Positions 38,769 through 50,699 of a stretch of DNA of 64,000 nucleotides are shown piece by piece. The position numbers and the translations under genes were made by a program. The notes under the pieces were generated by a model. The model was not told where the DNA came from, ran no database searches, and saw nothing but the letters and a program-made list of their open reading frames with translations. Source of the DNA: Aurelia coerulea (lineage: Eukaryota > Cnidaria > Scyphozoa > Semaeostomeae > Ulmaridae). Numbering within the stretch: position 1 is the stretch's first letter; each line of letters begins with the position of its first letter. Where the stretch lies: assembly GCA_039566865.1 (NCBI GenBank), contig CM076956.1, positions 8,691,511-8,755,510 on the forward strand, written 5' to 3'.

Positions 38769-39940
38769 TACCGGGTGTCCCCAAAAAAGTACTCCTGTTT
38801 AAGAAATCACGAAAAATCAGTTATCAATCTTTGATAAAATTTTTTCTTTTTGACATGTTTGGTCAAGGACCCAAAAATTCTTATAGATGATAAATTGTTT
38901 GATTTTGATACAAAATGGTAGAGAAATTACACGTTGGGAAAACCATATTTTTAGCTATAGTTTTTAAGCAAAATACTAAATTGTGTCTGAGAGTCAAAAT
39001 TTTCAGATTTCTCATTATAATTTATGTCTCTAATGACAGTGCGCATTGTTTTCTATCATTTGTGACTAAACTAGTAGCTTTACATGCAGAATGAAAACGA
39101 TCTGTCAATTATCAATGATTTTTTGCAGCATGATCCAAAACCAGGTAGCCCTAAAATGAGCTAAATTTGCTACTTTTAAACCAGTTACAAAATCAGCTAT
39201 ATTTGGGAAAATAATTTGGTCCTTGATCTACTTGAAGAAAAATTAAAGATCGGTCGCGTAATCAAATTTGATGATTGATTACAAAGTACTTTGTAATCTA
39301 AGAGGGGGCTCCAGGTCAGTAAGAAAGAAAGAAAGAAAGAAAGAAAGTCCGTCACGCTCGTTAAAGCAATTGATTAACGTTTTATCTCTGCTAATTGGCA
39401 CTGAAATAAAGAAAGCGCACAGAAAGCGCATACAAGACAGAAGTTTCCCGCGATCCTATAGCAACATTTGACGTCGGCTTATTTCATGTTAGACAGATTT
39501 GACACCATAAGATGGATAAATCACCACGATGTTTACCCTGGCACAACAACAAATTTACCCAGAATTGGCACGTTCTTGACTTCATTAGCAGCTTAATTAT
39601 GTTGAAACAATCGTTTTCTAGAACGAACGCATCATTAGCCACTTATTGATGGTATTCATTATGCAAATAAGTCAAGTTTAGAGGATGATGTAACTGGTGG
39701 CCTGCACAGAGGCTAGCATTCGCAGCATCACCGAATGTAGAAGGACCCCCCTCCTACACAGCTACAGATGCAAACGTCGCAGGTGAAGTTGAGAGGAAAG
39801 GTGCAGAATTACAGCAAACAATGGCGCATTGACTGGGGGAAGGCACGTGGTCACACTGAACCAAAAGATCTCCATGCTTATGATTCTGCACAGAGGTTAT
39901 CTTTTTTCAAACGGGAGTACTTTTTTTGGGACACCCGGTA
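38769..39940. mobile_element. TIR element, TACCGGGTGTCCCC ends (1.17 kb)
   Basis: Starts TACCGGGTGTCCCCAAAAAA then GTACTCC; ends GGGAGTACTTTTTTTGGGAC then ACCCGGTA. TA ends. It contains an AAAG microsatellite at 39321-39347. The interior has no recognisable transposase. Termini resemble those of 7483-8080 and 12505-13298. Confidence 0.7.
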
Positions 39941-41603
39941 TACTTTCAGTTGTTATGGAAAGAAAGTAGCTCACCTGCGAAGAATATCAACGTATTCATC
40001 TTTTAAACTTCTTACATCCAGCTGCAAAGTTGACTGCAAGCAGAAAAATGTATTCTCATCCTCTTATTCACTTGCAGTGAGAAGCACTTGAAATGCTTGA
40101 AGATCCTTGTTTGTTCACCTGGAATGCACTTTGAATTTTGTTCTCTGTTCTTAATTTATCATCTTAGAGACGTGAAGTATGAGTGCTTTGCAAGCACATG
40201 TTTTGCGTCATTTTGGAGATTTCTAAAGTTCACCACGTTGTAATTCATAGGAATTCAAGCAGCAAGCAAGAGCTATTAAAGGGCATTTTTAAAAGAGTTT
40301 GAGTACATTTTAATGTTCTGCTTACTTCAAGGGCAGACTGGACTCATCGGGCTGAAATGCAGAAGATAGGCACGTCAACACCCATGGCCACCCAATTAGA
40401 TTCACTGAGGAAAAGTAAAAGTTTAGTGATGTATCACCACTATCGGCCAAATTATGATGTAGAAGTTTAGTGCAAATAACGTAATTGCATGACTATCATG
40501 GTAATCTTATTCTTGAGTCAAAATTCATTAACAAAATATGTGCCTTTAGCTTTAATGTCACTGCACTTTTCAACAAAATGTTTTATTGTGGTTCGTGGTT
40601 CTCGATTGAAGCTGTATTGCTACAGTTTACTAAAGCTATTTGGTAGGGAGGATTCTGCGAGCGTCCATAACAATAGTTTTAAGGAAAGTTCCCGTATTGG
40701 GTATTATAAAAATGTATACTCTGTTTTAAATATTGCACGTCAAGAGCCAAACGACTGTTTCGTGAGATTTTCAAACCTATTGGGCTTTCGTTTCCTTCAT
40801 CGTCAGTTTTTCCTACATCATTTAGGGTAGGTGGGGGCAAAATGGGCCATTGACAATTCAATGATGCAACTTTTACTGGGCTTTATTTGAAGAAAGTCAG
40901 TCTCTGGCATGATATTTTTAAAAGACAATTCATCGAAAAGACTGTAAGTTTACCACTAAAGACACAATGCCTCTCGCTCTGTCCCATTTTTGCTCCACTC
41001 CACACTACTCTTTTGTTGTTTCACACTTTGCTAAGTGGATGGCGATCCCCGATGGCGATATTTTGTGTTTCCTGGCAACCAAATGTAGTCACATCCTATC
41101 ACGAAACCATGTGACTATGACGAAACCATATTTCAAGTTGTGATGACCTGCAAACCACAAACCTGCTTTTCTGAGTCTCCGGACTAGATTGGCTACAAGA
41201 TTCTTAAATTTATGCACTCACTTGAATTGCATATCTGCTGCGGTGGTTTTGGTTTTTTTAGACTTTTCAACTGTTCCATGCAACTTGTTCCATGCAACTT
41301 GTTCCGCAAGACTACTGCCCAATCATGCTAGGGTATGGCTTATCACCATATTCGTAGTTTTTCCAAAACCACCAACAATTCTCATTCTTTTTCTGTCGCA
41401 GAATATGTTATTTTCAAGTGTGTGCAAAGGGTGGTAAAAAGAAGCCACTTTTACGCAATGTGATTGGCTCAATCTTGGAGGCGCGTCTCATTTGTCAGCC
41501 AATCAAATTTTATTAGCTTGTCCACCAGATTTTGTAGTACGGTTTATGTAGATTATGACTGCGAAGGAGCACGTACATTGAGAATACAGAAAACGAAGCC
41601 AGA
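39941..41603. other. Intergenic region
   Basis: No gene is supported. A small tandem duplication of TTCCATGCAACTTG occurs around 41274-41303. Open frames up to 113 codons (40489-40830) have no recognisable domain. Confidence 0.5.
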
Positions 41604-41681
41604 TTGATTGAGAGGGAGAGGTTTACTTCACGCTTCCATTTTGATGCAGCAGAGCGGCGAAAAAGGCCAAGAAAAAGCAAG

Positions 41682-44600
41682 ATGAATCTATTCGATGCCG
41701 TACTTTCTGTTCTTTTAATCTTCTCATGTATAATCGACAATCTGAATGCTGTTTTGAACTCATCATCATGTGGACAGACGACATTTACTGCAGATAGTGG
41801 GAGTATAATTTTTGGGCCTAAATCTGGCAGCTCGGGCAAGCGTTGCACATACAACATCAGGGTGCGCAATGGCCTTAGGATTGTTTTGGAATGGTCGAAG
41901 TTTATTGTCAATGGGGACATGCCGAGATGTGGAGACTCAAGTGTCAAGGTTTATATCGGGTATGAATATAATTTTCGATTTCATATTGATCAATCTCAAT
42001 GCGAATTTATTATGCTGGCTTTTGAATTTTAGACTCCATGAATGACCGTGACTGTGTCCATCATGATATTTAAATTGAAAGGTGCTAGTTGCTAGAAAGT
42101 TGCTAGGCTTAGCCTGCGTGCAGACTCTACTGATTCCCTGAAGAGAAGTGAACTTTTCTTTAGGGAATCAGTAGAGTCTGCACGCATCAGGCTAGCTAGG
42201 CTAGGCTAGTTGCTAGAAAGTTGCTACTACATAACAGACTCAGGACCCTTAACAATAGTAGCAAGCTGAAGTAAAGAAAATCAAGTGGAAGGAGGATGAT
42301 CAAGAAATATCAATAGCTGCATCATTATTCTGGCAATTATTTTTATTTGTAGCTGGGTTTTAAAGTGTGTTTTTTCAGGTTGAAGGGTTAAATGCAAGGG
42401 AATTATTGTTCAATCTAAATTTTGCTTTAAACAATGAATGACTGTTTAATGCATAGGCACTGGCAACTTTTGTAAAACAAAGATTCAGGTGTGAAATCTG
42501 ATTCTTAAGGTAAGGCTGTCAAATCGCTTTGTCTTGAGAACAGAACTGTATTTTTCTTTTCCCAAAATACACATGCTTTTGCTCTTTGGTGGTATGCACA
42601 AGGAGAGGGATGTTTTTTAGGGATAAGCCAGGTTAGAACATATGCATACACTCACAGCTTTAGAATTATGGCAAAAATTGCTGCTTGCGGCCAGAACAAA
42701 AGGTTCTTACACAAGAGAACAAAGATCAATTGTTAATTTTGCATTTCTGGCAGCTTTTTAAACTCTGCTCACAGCTCGCACCTTTCAATGTTTTCATTCG
42801 CTATTAGGGGCCATCGACTTTCAATTTTCGTATTTTTTAATGGCATTTGGCCATTAAGATCGGAACCCCCTGCCCCTCCCCGTTAACGGCCTTCTACCAA
42901 AATTCCTCCGACCGGCCTAAAATTTTTGGCCCAAGTAAGATGTTGGGAGCAGCAAATAGAGGTCTTGTAGAACTAAGCTGGACTTCAACAAAAGATATAC
43001 GCCATAAAGGAGGTAAAGTAAAATTGTGTTATTCTACATTTAGCATTATTTGTGAAGTTGTTTATCCATGTTTTTCCAAAAAATTCCCTTTCGGAGATTT
43101 CCATACGATTTTCATTTTCTTAACAGCCTAAGGCAAAACCCCCTCCCCCCATAATGGCCAAATGTTGTTAAAAAATTCGAAAGTCAATGGCCCCTTACAC
43201 ATAGGGCATATCATCATGGATGTTTTCCAACCTTGTTTTCGTGCTTTAACATCTTTCAAGCGATGTTTAGTGGAGCTTGTTGTAGCCCAAGAGGAGATTC
43301 GAGGTTTTAATAAAAGTTCCAAAACCAAGTTGCCAACAATGGTAAGGAAAATATCAAAATTAGCCTGAGGTTCCAAATAAATATGTCAGCAAATTTGATC
43401 AAAGGGGACTTTTTAACCAGAGCCTGCTGGTGGATGCATATCTTTTTTGTGTTCCATAGTCCATGAAAATGGCCACAACAGAGAGCATGCACCAATCATG
43501 TTGGTTGAAAGAGCCTTTCAGGAAAAACATTTTGCCTATTTGCTGAATTTTTTCTATGCAGCTTCACTTGTGCCAAGGATTTAAAACCATTGTTTTAATA
43601 TCATTGCACCGCCAACTTCTTCAGTGGTCTTCCATCCAAGCCCTTGGATAGGTGATCTCCCTCTGGCATCTAAACTACTTTTTGATATAACCCTAGCAGC
43701 ATCAATTTTGATTCAACAAGAACCCCAGCAGTATCGTAAGTGGGGCTCCACAATTAGGACACCTACCTGTACGAAAATACAAGGCCATGTAATAGCCATG
43801 TATACAAGCCTTGTAGTTATGGCCTTGTAACCATGTTATAGCCTGGAATAGTCTTGCTGTAAATGGCTCGAAAAATGCTAATTAGCCTTGTAGGAACCAT
43901 TGAAAAAGGAGTACCACAAGGGTCAGTCCTAGGCCCAATTCTTTTCACAATATTCGAAAAATGCTAATTAGCCTTGTAGAAGCCTTGTGGAAACCTTGTG
44001 TTAGACTGGTTGCAACTTGGAATCTTACTGATAGCCTTGTAATTTTCTTCCAAGGTTAGTACAAGGTCATAACCAGGTCATAATCCCCTCTACAAGGCTA
44101 AAACTTGGCCTGTACAAGGCCAAGTTTAGCCTTGTATTTTTGTATAGGTATGATAGACCAAGTTGGTACTTTTCAGGCTGAGCTTGTCTCTGGATTTGAA
44201 ATATGGTCAGCAGCTTGAGTGAAAAATTTTTAGATCTTTAACTCAGACCGTTAACATTTTTATGTACTACTGTACTTTCTTTTGAATTCTAACAGAATCG
44301 TCTGAAATGCACCAGTAGAGATACGATGATGGTACTGTCTCAATATTTTTTCAAAGATTAATGGTAAACTGGAAAGGTTGGAATGCAGAGTTTGTCTTCT
44401 TTATTTGAACAAAATGACAGATAAGGTTTTATCTTCTTGGAAACAATAGGAATTCTACTTTCAAGTGCAAACTAGTCAATGTCGCCATCCTGGCCTTTTA
44501 ATCAGTGGCATCGTGGGAGCATAATTTTAGGGGGGCCGAGGGTCAGAATTTTCCGACAAAGAGACATTTTTTCGACAAAAATTAAGCAGGAATATAACGT

Positions 44601-47600
44601 ATAAAAAGTGGCAAATGTGTCAGAACTTTTGTCATATAAAAGTTCCATATTAAGAATGTTTTGACCAAAAACATTTGTCTGAAATTTATTCGTCCGAAAC
44701 TTTTTGCGCCTAGTGTGTCTATTTTTCCAATAGAAAACACACTTTTCTTTCGATTGAAAAGGGAATTTTTTGCAGTTTTTTGTCAAAAAACCTGAAGAAC
44801 TACGTTTTTGCGATGGAAAAAGTGATATTTCATGTATACATTTCGATTGCCATAAAGTAGCTATGTAAGGAAAATGGATTAATTCAATGTTTTCGATTTT
44901 TCCGACAAGAATGGAAAACTGACGAATTTTCCGACAACATTTTCACAGGGGGGCCATGACCCCCCTGCCCCCCCCTGGCCACTACGCCACTGCTTTTAAT
45001 TTGCACACAGGCATCCCAACCATGTTTGCAAGCAATAATTCCTTGTTATAATATTTTGCAGGTGCAATTCCAGGAAAGTACTCGTATCAGACTTCTGCTC
45101 AAAAAACACTGCAAGTCTACCTCATGACATTTATACAATTGATGAGTGTATGAAGATTGAATTCTATTCAACTCAATCAAGTTCTGAAAGTTTTCGAGCC
45201 TCTTATAAGACTGCACTACAGACTCAGCCAGTCAGCTCTCTTTCATCTTGCAGAAGGTAAGCTTGTCTGAATTTCAATTAATTAGTTAATTTGGTCAAAG
45301 CTTGCATATGAATCTATTTGTAGGCCTTATTTAGAATCTTGCAAAATATGATTTTAATAAAATCATTTTGTACAGTAATTATGCAATAAAAAGGCCAATT
45401 TCAACAAATTAAATTTTCTCATCGAAGTTAGCAATAAGCTTTTCTAATGCACTAAGCTTTTTCTTCCCATTTCACTGTGGACTATGCCCTGTTAACCCCA
45501 TTTTTGAAGTTTTGTTGAAGTTATTGAACACTTTCTTTCCATTTCTTTTATCTCATAAAATCTGTAGCCTAGATTTCTGAACATCATCTGTTTTTACATC
45601 CTTGTAGCAGCTCAACACTTTATTCGAAATCTGGTATAATCTACTCTCCAAAATGGCCAGCAGGCTACCCAAGCATGTGGAGGGATTGTGAGTGGAAGAT
45701 CAAGGTGCCATTAGACTATGTGATAAAAATGAATTTTATGGATGTTAGCATCTACAAAACAGGTAGCTGGTCATGCCAAAGTAGTTCTGAAAGGCTGAGA
45801 TTAAAAGGTAATACTCTGTCATATAAAAATGAAAGTTATTCAATATTACTGTATTGCGAATTACAACAGTCCTTGTGCACATGAACACTGTTTTTCAGTG
45901 TAAGAATTCTCAAAAATGTACCGGGTGTCCCAAAATGATGTATTATTGTTTGATTGCTTGTATGTCCATAACCAATGAACGGATTTTCAAAAACTTTGTT
46001 TTATTTGATTTCCTAAAGGCTAAATTGGATGTTAAGATGTTGGTGGTGGTTTTACCAGTTTTTGAAAATCGGTTCATCGGTTGTGGACATATAACCATTC
46101 AAACGATAATACATCATTTTGGGACACCCGGTATGAGAAGACATTTGAGTTCTGATGCATTCTTGATTGAAATTTTAATACTCTTTCATACCACTAAAGA
46201 ATTCTTATAAACATTTGAAGAATTCTTGAAAATCTTTGAGAATTCTGCGATGTTAATGTGCACAATGCCTGTGGCCTGTACTTTGGTAAAGGTACAAGCT
46301 TTGGTACCACTTGGTACTGAGCATTTACACTGAGGTTAGAAAAGTTCTATTTGTTGAAATTTTGACTTAGCCTGGTTTAACATAGGTTCCAAATCTTTGA
46401 AAAGGCCAGTGTAAAATTCAATGACCTATTTCTTTGAACTGAATGGCTTCAAAGAAACTTCAGCTAATTTGCTATGATTCTGCCATTGGACTTTTCAGAA
46501 ACCTTCAATATTTTCAGAATAAGAGTGTTTTTCTTGTTTTCTGAGAATTCAAGAAAATTTTTCAAAAAACTTAAAACCATCGTAATTTCTAAATTGTTTG
46601 ATGCAACATGAAATAATTTCCAAGAAAACCATAGTTTATGGATGTCTACAATATGGTATCAAGCAAAAGTCTGTCACTCTTCTGGTTTATGATTCAGAAA
46701 TTTGATGACGTCACATCCTCAAATGAACTGAAATATAACATGTGCTGTAATCTAAAAAAATATTCAATATTTCTGAAAAGTCCAATGGTAGGATTATAGA
46801 TAGGCAGCTAAAGTTTCCTTTGAGCCATTCAGTTAGAAGAAATAGGTGAAAGAATTTTACACCCACCTTTTTATGCTGATTTAAAGATTTGGAACCTATG
46901 CTGCCTGGTTTAATTAGTTGTAACTAGGGTCAACATAGAACGGCTATGCTCAGAAAATAGAAGAGGGTATCAAACAACTTTGATTGATTCCAATACCTCA
47001 AGTTTTCTCCACCTAGCATCTTCTCAAACATTTGAAGTTCTTTTTGCTCCATCTGGTATTCAAATACAAATTGTGTGATAATCTATTTCATTTAGGTGAA
47101 AAATCAGTTTTGACGTCATACAAGAACAAGAATTATTATTGTGGCACTATGCCTCCCTTTTCAAAGACAACTCGTTATTATGAACTTGAACTGGAATTCA
47201 AAACAAGAGGTTATGCAAGATCTTCATACAGAGGGTTCATTGTCGGCTACATTGCGTACAAAACTCCAGGTGAGAAGTTTGCTTTGTTGCAACTTTTTTG
47301 AATTTAAAATGCAAGCATTCCTGGATTTGATTCATTGCTTTGATGTTAGTCGAATATTTTGTATGATGACATTTGGAAAAATCTCCATGATGGTGGTCAT
47401 TCTTCAAAGTGCTGTACCACAGATCTTCCTGCTACTTTCTGTATGGCCTCTATTTTCATTCCTTTCGTACGTACATGTGTATTTGCCATAAATAAAAATA
47501 TATCTGCAAGTTTGTAACATAGGGTTAGGGTTATAAATACATATAAATATAAATAAATATAAATATGAATATGAATATAAATATAAATATAAATACAATA

Positions 47601-50600
47601 TATAAGGTTAAAAACGTAAAGACAAACACCCCTAATTACAGTGGAAGGGACAGCATTAAAAGGTCAAGCTGACCTTATTTCCATAATTGTCCCCTTAGAG
47701 GTTCCGGTATAACGTAACAACAATAGGAATATAACAAAAGGAAAAATACGTAGTTCGTAAGACCAAACCGATCAGGAAATTTTATACATTTAGCGTACTA
47801 TTGGTACTATATACAATTTAATATGTTCAAAAGCAAACTAGTCCAAATCGATAAAGAACTACATAAGTAAATTAATTGTATAATTAAATAAATGTGCACG
47901 AATAAATATTTTTACAATATTTTACTAATTAATAGAAACCTAGATAAAAAGCTAACTTTCAGAGACATACTGGCAAGCATTGCATTTACAATTTGGGCCA
48001 TCCCACATTTTTCTCATACGTTTGAAACTACTTAAGTTTTCGGCACATTTCATTTTATTCGATAGTCCATTCCAGATTTGACGTCCCAATGATTGTAGGC
48101 TATTAGAACCACCAAAGGTGACTTGATCTGGTTTATAATGTTGTAAAGTGTTTGGGTTTCGTGATGAGTATGAAGAGGATCTAATTTTGAAAATGTCATG
48201 CAATAACTCTTCTGTTATTCAGTTATTGTAACCCTATTTCCTTGTCATCATATTCTAAATTTGCTTCTTGTTGCAGAAACTTCTAAAGCTGCCAAGAAGG
48301 CAACCAAGATGGCATTCATTGGTCTTGCAATTGCACTTGTAGTTCTCATCGGCTGTTGTGGATTCTTCTGCTACAGAAGGAGACAAAGGCGACTTGCTCA
48401 GAGTGGCACATACCAATCAACACCAACACAACCAGCAGCAATGACTACCGTTACACAGACCAAACAAACTTCATATGGCACGGGTGCTTACCCAACGGGT
48501 GCACCCCCTCCTCAAGGTGGGGCGCCACCTCCGGGGGCCCCTCCTCCTTATAGCGCCGCATCGAATATGCCCCCTTATCAAGGTAACAGTTCTTTCGTTT
48601 TGTCAATAATTGTTATATACTTGTTCCAAAGCTTTTTTTCTATATTCTACCTTGCATCCGAAGGTAGTTCTAGGACGCTGAGAAGCTAAGCTCATCAAAG
48701 CAGCGTGCTAGTTCGATGTGACCAAACCTCGTGATTCCTTTAGCCTGGAATTACAGGCGACCCTCCACACTCTATATGGCAGGTTCGGCAGGACGGAAAC
48801 TCCGACCACCAACCTTCAGATTGATGCTCGTGCGTGCTACCACTGAGCCTTCCATAGCCCTTTTCTACTGAATTGTGACTTTTCCGTAGAATCACATTGG
48901 TATCAATGTTATAATAAGATTGGCAATCAGTTGAACTAGGCTTCATGTCCTGTCGTCGTTGTTGTGATCAAGTTGCTTACTGTTAGCTAGGGTCACAGGA
49001 AGATGTTTGTGTGGCCTAAGTGATGCTTCGTTTGTTATCATAGATAGAAGGTGCAATGGGAGAGCACGTTTGCCTTTTAATTAAGTAATTTTGCTAGTTA
49101 ATTGCCTTTCTCTTGCTTAATGAGCTGATTACAGGGTTGTAGTTCTTGCTATTGCTTTCTCCTCCTGCTTTTCCGTATTATCGTACCTTGTTTCTGTCAA
49201 GATGCAATTAAAGAATTTTGAGCTAGTTTCCTCTGCTTATCATGGCGTCTATCTATGATAACCAACGAAGTACCACTTAGGATTCATATATATGACTTCT
49301 ATTGGCCCTTTCTGTGAGGGTTATTATCAAAATTATTCCACAGTGCTATGAATAATGTCCAATCTCCTTTTCTGTGTTGTTTGGCCGTACTCTACACTAA
49401 AAGCCTGCGTATAAGAACCTAGTGGATTAAGAACCTACAGGCTGAAATTGTCAAATTTTCAACTGTTTCATAAGAACCAATCCATTGTATTCATTGTTTC
49501 AGAACCCAACCTGACCTGCAAAACTGTAGGTTCTTATACGTGGGCTTTTACTGTATCTGCTGATATGTGTTTAGAAGATGTAACAACGATTGACTTTGGA
49601 AGCTTAGATTGTGATAGCTTGATGGGTCTGTTTCAACCAGTATGCCTTGCGCGTACCTTCTCGTGGTTGGCCTTTATTTTCATATCCCATGACAACGGTG
49701 ATAACAGAGAGATGACACCTGCCAAACGTGCTGGTTGAAACAGATTAAACCTTAAAAATTCTCCACAGCAAATCATTATTCCGATCACATTATTGTTCAA
49801 AAGGAGGCAACACGAACAAAAACACAAATAATGTGAGATTGCGTGCCAGCTTATTGAAAGAAGTTGCCAAAGCCCATGGTCAATGTCTGGGAAAATCCAA
49901 TTTCCATATATTTTTCCACATGTCCACCTAAAAAGGACGTAAAACGAGCTAGCTCCATTTATAGTTTGAATTATGATTATCATTTGAAACATAGCTACTT
50001 GTATTCTGACAATCACGTACCCTCTGTGCTAACAGCTAACAATTCTCAAAAGTGGGAACTTTTTCCTGGCTCACCCTGTAGTTGCTTTTAATAAATTCAT
50101 TGTTCTTCAAACATTTCTTTGGCATACACAGCATAGCTTCCAAATCTTTAGAAAGGTTGGTGTAAAAAGTTTGGCCTATTTCTTTGAACTTAATTGCTTA
50201 AAAGAAACTTCAGCTGTTTCCCAATAATTCTACCGTTGGACAATTTTGCAATCTTCAATATTTTCAGAATTACCGTGTTTTCCTTCTTTAAGAATTCAAA
50301 GAAAAAGAAGAAAAATATTAGGAAAACAAATTTTGAAAATTGTTGGTATGTGAGTGGCTTCTAATGATTTCTTATCTCATAGGGTATCCACCTCCACAAC
50401 ATGGCCAGCCACCGGCACCATATCCAACAGGAGGAGCTCAATACCCGCCAACATCAGCTGCTGCCCCATATCCTCCAACATCGGCTGCTGCCCCCTATCC
50501 TGGTGCCGCTGCGCCGTATCCTGGTGCTGCTGCGCCGTATCCTGGTGCTGCTGCGCCGTATCCTGGCGCTGCCCCATATCCTGGTGCTGCGGCTCCTGCT

Positions 50601-50699
50601 CCATACCCTACTGAAAGTCCCTACCCTGAGAAAAGTGCTGCTTACCAAGGCGCAAGTGCTCCTCCGCCTCCTACTGCACCAGGCTATCCTTCTAATTGA
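41682..50699 (+). CDS. Two-CUB-domain single-pass membrane protein with Pro-rich tail
   Basis: Six exons join perfectly in phase: 41682-41959, 45062-45256, 45611-45807, 47096-47269, 48277-48582 and 50383-50699 (stop TGA), giving 488 residues. The ATG at 41682 is chosen because it begins a signal peptide (MNLFDAVLSVLLIFSCIIDN). CUB domain 1 starts at SSCGQTTF and uses cysteines in CGQ, RCTYNI, RCGDSS and DFCSK plus two more; it ends SFRASYK. CUB domain 2 runs from SSCRSSTLYS to RGFIVGYIAYK with four cysteines. A helix (IGLALALVVL-like, encoded at about 48315-48370) crosses the membrane, followed by RRRQRR as stop-transfer. The cytoplasmic tail has PPPY, which could bind WW domains, and then APYPGAA repeats. 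The layout recalls NETO-like or other CUB receptors, but no LDLa module is present, so no name is given. An adhesion or receptor role is inferred. Confidence 0.85.
42110..42194. mobile_element. hAT-like hairpin MITE (85 bp), 8-bp target duplication
   Basis: TAGCCTGCGTGCAGACTCTA and its complement form a near-perfect hairpin with a short loop. GCTAGGCT is duplicated at 42102-42109 and 42195-42202. Confidence 0.75.
42807..43194. mobile_element. PIF/Harbinger-like MITE, TTA target duplication (388 bp)
   Basis: Starts GGGGCCATCGACTTTCAATT and ends AAAGTCAATGGCCCC, with ATTTGGCCATTA further in on both arms. TTA flanks it at 42804-42806 and 43195-43197. Intron 1 of the CUB gene. Confidence 0.7.
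43764..44150. mobile_element. TIR element rich in TACAAGGC words, itself interrupted
   Basis: Starts TACCTGTACGAAAATACAAG and ends CTTGTATTTTTGTATAGGTA. GCCTTGTA/TACAAGGC recurs about ten times on both strands. It is interrupted by a 60-bp fragment of reverse-transcriptase sequence at 43894-43953. Confidence 0.6.
43894..43953 (+). pseudogene. 60-bp fragment of LINE reverse-transcriptase sequence with 26-bp flanking repeats
   Basis: Read in frame from 43899 it gives IEKGVPQGSVLGPILFTI, the conserved reverse-transcriptase motif before the catalytic FADD box. It is bordered by identical 26-bp copies (starting TCGAAAAATGCTAATTAG) at 43868-43893 and 43954-43979. The remainder of the LINE is absent on both sides. 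Confidence 0.7.
44503..44992. mobile_element. hAT-like non-autonomous element, 8-bp target duplication (490 bp)
   Basis: Starts CAGTGGCATCGTGGGAG and ends CCACTACGCCACTG; CTTTTAAT is duplicated at 44495-44502 and 44993-45000. The interior repeats TTTTCCGACAA. It ends about 70 bp before the acceptor of exon 45062. Confidence 0.8.
45919..46133. mobile_element. Short TACCGGGTGTCCC-family element (215 bp)
   Basis: Starts TACCGGGTGTCCCAAAATGA and ends with the exact complement. The arms match those of 7483-8080 in the zinc-transporter gene (TTTGATTGCTT, CCATAACCAATGAA), so it is a deletion derivative of that family. Confidence 0.75.
46380..46903. mobile_element. Foldback element, CATAGGTTCC family, longest copy
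   Basis: Arms start CATAGGTTCCAAATCTTT and end AAAGATTTGGAACCTATGCT. CCTGGTTTA (possibly ten bases with the preceding G) flanks it at 46371-46379 and 46904-46912. GATGACGTCA lies inside. Intron 3 of the CUB gene. Confidence 0.7.
47500..47610. repeat. AT-rich microsatellite (ATAAAT)n
   Basis: TATAAATATAAA-type repeat in intron 4 of the CUB gene, preceded by AGGGTTAGGGTT, only two telomere-like units. Confidence 0.8.
47952..48225 (-). pseudogene. 3' fragment of a LINE (C-terminal motif)
   Basis: Minus-strand frame ending at 47952 with GRQIWNGLSNKMKCAEN and CKCNACQ, the same type of C-terminal end as the LINE at 23607-24847 but clearly divergent. Only about the last 85 codons remain. It lies in intron 4 of the CUB gene, antisense. 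Confidence 0.7.
49393..49555. mobile_element. Small TIR element, TACAGTAAAAGCC ends
   Basis: Starts TACACTAAAAGCCTGCGTAT then AAGAACCTA; ends TAGGTTCTTATACGTGGGCT then TTTACTGTA. Related termini at 10272-10680. Confidence 0.65.
50127..50330. repeat. Truncated CATAGGTTCC-family foldback
   Basis: Left arm CAGCATAGCTTCCAAATCTT is present, followed by the CCTATTTCTTTGAACTTAAT segment seen in other copies. The right arm is missing before the last exon of the CUB gene at 50383. Confidence 0.5.
50480..50600 (+). repeat. Coding minisatellite (21-bp unit, PYPGAAA)
   Basis: About five 21-bp units, CCGTATCCTGGTGCTGCTGCG-like with small changes, in the last exon of the CUB gene. They encode APYPGAA-type repeats in the cytoplasmic tail. 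Confidence 0.8.

Noticed and set aside
40489..40830. 113-codon intergenic open frame
   Set aside because: No domain, no splice context and AT-rich composition.
47519..47534. Telomere-like AGGGTTAGGGTT
   Set aside because: Only two units next to an AT microsatellite; too short to claim an interstitial telomere.
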